Origin: JBMNIZ01 sp050951405
Lineage (GTDB): Bacteria; Bacillota; DULZ01
Direction of reading: 5' to 3'
Length of the DNA: 64,000 bases
Assembly: GCA_050951405.1 (NCBI GenBank)
Contig: JBMNIZ010000014.1
Coordinates: forward strand, 124,001 to 188,000
The position numbers and the translations under genes are program-made. The notes under the pieces were generated by a model that ran no database searches, was not told where the DNA came from, and saw only the letters and a list, made by a program, of their open reading frames with translations. Numbering within the stretch: the stretch's first letter is position 1; each line of letters starts with the position of its first letter. Shown here in pieces: positions 63,794-64,000 of the stretch.

Positions 63794-64000
63794 ATGTTAA
63801 AGGAAGTACAGGCTTATGTGCAGCGGATAGCAGAAGTCATTTCAGAAGTAATTGGACTGGATGTCACCATTGTGGACAAGAACTCCATCAGAATCGCCGG
63901 TACAGGCAGTTTTGCAAAGCAGATAGGCAAAAGATCCCCCATCGGATCCGCTATCAATATTGTCCGGGAGAGGGGTGAGAGAATATCGATATTCGAACCT
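63794..64000 (+). CDS. N-terminal part of a probable sigma-54-type transcriptional regulator
   Basis: Starts at ATG 63794 after AAGGATGGTG and runs open to the window end (69 codons). VQAYVQRIAEVISEVIGLDV followed by TIVDKNSIRIAGTGSFAKQIG resembles the N-terminal sensor domain of some clostridial sigma-54-interacting regulators. The ATPase and DNA-binding parts lie outside, so the call is tentative. The space 63629-63793 before it shows no gene. Confidence 0.5.
   Translation, partial: MLKEVQAYVQRIAEVISEVIGLDVTIVDKNSIRIAGTGSFAKQIGKRSPIGSAINIVRERGERISIFEP

Noticed and set aside
1..64000. CRISPR arrays, rRNA genes and prophage
   Set aside because: No regularly spaced repeats, rRNA signatures or phage structural genes were seen.

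Overview
The window reads as chromosomal DNA of a strictly anaerobic Gram-positive bacterium of the class Clostridia, possibly Peptococcaceae- or Moorella-like. This is inferred from strong AGGAGG ribosome sites with many TTG/GTG starts, CwlD, a spore-former-type DUF421/DUF4363 pair, a Moorella-type formate dehydrogenase that uses selenocysteine, a tungsten-type aldehyde oxidoreductase, and a sodium-pumping biotin decarboxylase. I cannot name the species from sequence alone.

Layout. 1-1315: the end of a YqeB-like gene and an XdhC-like gene, both maturation factors of molybdenum hydroxylases. 1503-2843: an IS6-like insertion sequence with an 8-bp target duplication, placed 25 bp before the glyA start codon. 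4444-35224: a long plus-strand catabolic island for nitrogen heterocycles. It holds a PucR-type regulator, a purine permease, a four-subunit molybdenum hydroxylase whose large subunit is split in two genes (NdhFSLM-like order), an iron alcohol dehydrogenase, an aldehyde:ferredoxin oxidoreductase, a frameshifted xanthine/uracil permease, a one-piece XdhD-like hydroxylase behind a long structured leader, SsnA-like and HyuA-like amidohydrolases, a PreA-like reductase, an unusual ureohydrolase, a YgeY-like hydrolase, a nitrilase-family amidase, a CoA-transferase, a four-gene Na+-translocating decarboxylase, a threonine-synthase-like PLP enzyme, a decayed dihydropyrimidinase and carbamate kinase.

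35284-37052: murI and an Mrp/NBP35 ATPase. 37246-41049: an IS30-family element with an IS21-family element inserted inside its transposase gene; both insertions can be reconstructed to the base. 41200-47461: a homocitrate-synthase-like gene and a NuoE/NuoF/FdhA set that looks like an electron-bifurcating formate dehydrogenase. FdhA carries an in-frame UGA followed by a good SECIS hairpin. 47550-54131: glycogen/polysaccharide genes (starch-binding protein, GT4, nucleotidyltransferase-phosphomutase fusion, GH57, DUF4912). 54371-64000: housekeeping and envelope genes (CPBP protease, CwlD, DUF4363/DUF421, a beta-hydroxyacid dehydrogenase, nucleoside kinase, OsmC, endonucleases IV and III, DUF503, TrmL), one tRNA-Pro(CGG), and the start of a regulator cut by the window end.

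How the genes may work together (inference). Purines, and perhaps pyrimidines or related rings, enter through NCS2 permeases and are hydroxylated by selenium-linked molybdenum enzymes. The rings are opened by amidohydrolases and the ureido/amidine pieces trimmed by the ureohydrolase, YgeY and the C-N hydrolase. Carbamoyl phosphate would give ATP through carbamate kinase. A carboxylic acid product would be activated by the CoA-transferase and decarboxylated with sodium export. Formate and reduced ferredoxin would meet at the formate dehydrogenase. The core resembles the E. coli xdhD-ssnA-hyuA-ygeY region and the purine/uric-acid clusters of gut anaerobes; the decarboxylase, split hydroxylase, AOR and odd ureohydrolase are the less familiar parts.
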